Virus record (IMG/VR): IMGVR_UViG_3300025010_000178
Coordinates: 1-31,442 of that record
From: a virus
Reading direction: 5' to 3' (one strand)
DNA: 31,442 nt
Shown: in pieces, positions 31,399 through 31,442 of the stretch
Numbering within the stretch: the first letter of the stretch is position 1
Layout: each line of letters opens with the position of its first letter
The notes under the pieces: generated by a model
The model's input: only the letters and a program-made list of their open reading frames with translations
Database searches by the model: none
Told to the model about the DNA's origin: nothing
Position numbers and translations under genes: made by a program

Positions 31399-31442
31399 AA
31401 AACAACAAATAAACGATAAAAAATTGATTTTATGGCATAACA

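Noticed and set aside
1-31442. tRNA and rRNA genes
   Set aside because: I looked for cloverleaf-like sequences and conserved T-loop motifs and found none convincing. A dedicated scan would be needed to exclude unusual ones.

Overview
This window is best read as part of the genome of a tailed double-stranded DNA phage, or a prophage or phage-plasmid, from a low-GC bacterium. The evidence is a complete head and packaging gene set: portal, large terminase, capsid protease with scaffold, and major capsid protein. The genes are tightly packed and mostly have strong AAGGAG-type ribosome binding sites. A single-polypeptide RNA polymerase of the YonO type, with an HU-like gene two genes downstream, resembles the late module of Bacillus phage SPbeta. 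A Firmicute host is therefore plausible, but nothing in the window proves it.

The left two thirds (1-21204) is one leftward block on the minus strand. In transcription order it holds: a zinc-ribbon protein, the RNA polymerase with its DFDGD motif, a 245-aa zinc-binding protein, an HU-like protein, a small structural-looking protein, a GC-rich three-gene island with a LamG-like protein, a metallophosphoesterase, a zinc-binding protein in the small-terminase position, a PD-(D/E)XK homing endonuclease, the large terminase split by a group I intron carrying a LAGLIDADG endonuclease, the portal, small head proteins, a protease-scaffold fusion, a second head protein, the major capsid protein and an HNH homing endonuclease. 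The likely logic is that the polymerase, perhaps with its HU-like neighbour, transcribes the late genes downstream. Three homing endonucleases of three different families sit among the packaging and capsid genes.

The middle (21205-24520) separates the two transcription directions. It has a rightward gene for a replication-initiator-like helix-turn-helix protein, six 15-bp palindromes spaced exactly 21 bp apart, and about 2 kb of non-coding DNA. That DNA contains short tandem repeats, a G-rich then C-rich strand switch, a Fur-box-like palindrome and a perfect TGTGA-N6-TCACA palindrome. An origin or control region is the simplest reading. It ends in a segment that folds into what looks like a structured RNA with two mutually exclusive pairings.

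The right part (24521-31398) is rightward. A first operon encodes a 43-aa membrane peptide, a GHKL ATPase joined to an HELGH metallopeptidase, and a zinc-finger SF1 helicase; each gene is preceded by a large hairpin and by an extended GGAGTCTA ribosome-binding motif. It ends at a strong intrinsic terminator. A run of small, mostly unrecognised genes follows, served by two sigma70-like promoters. This half looks like early or replication and host-takeover genes. The ATPase-peptidase plus helicase operon with its RNA leader is the best candidate here for an undescribed system.
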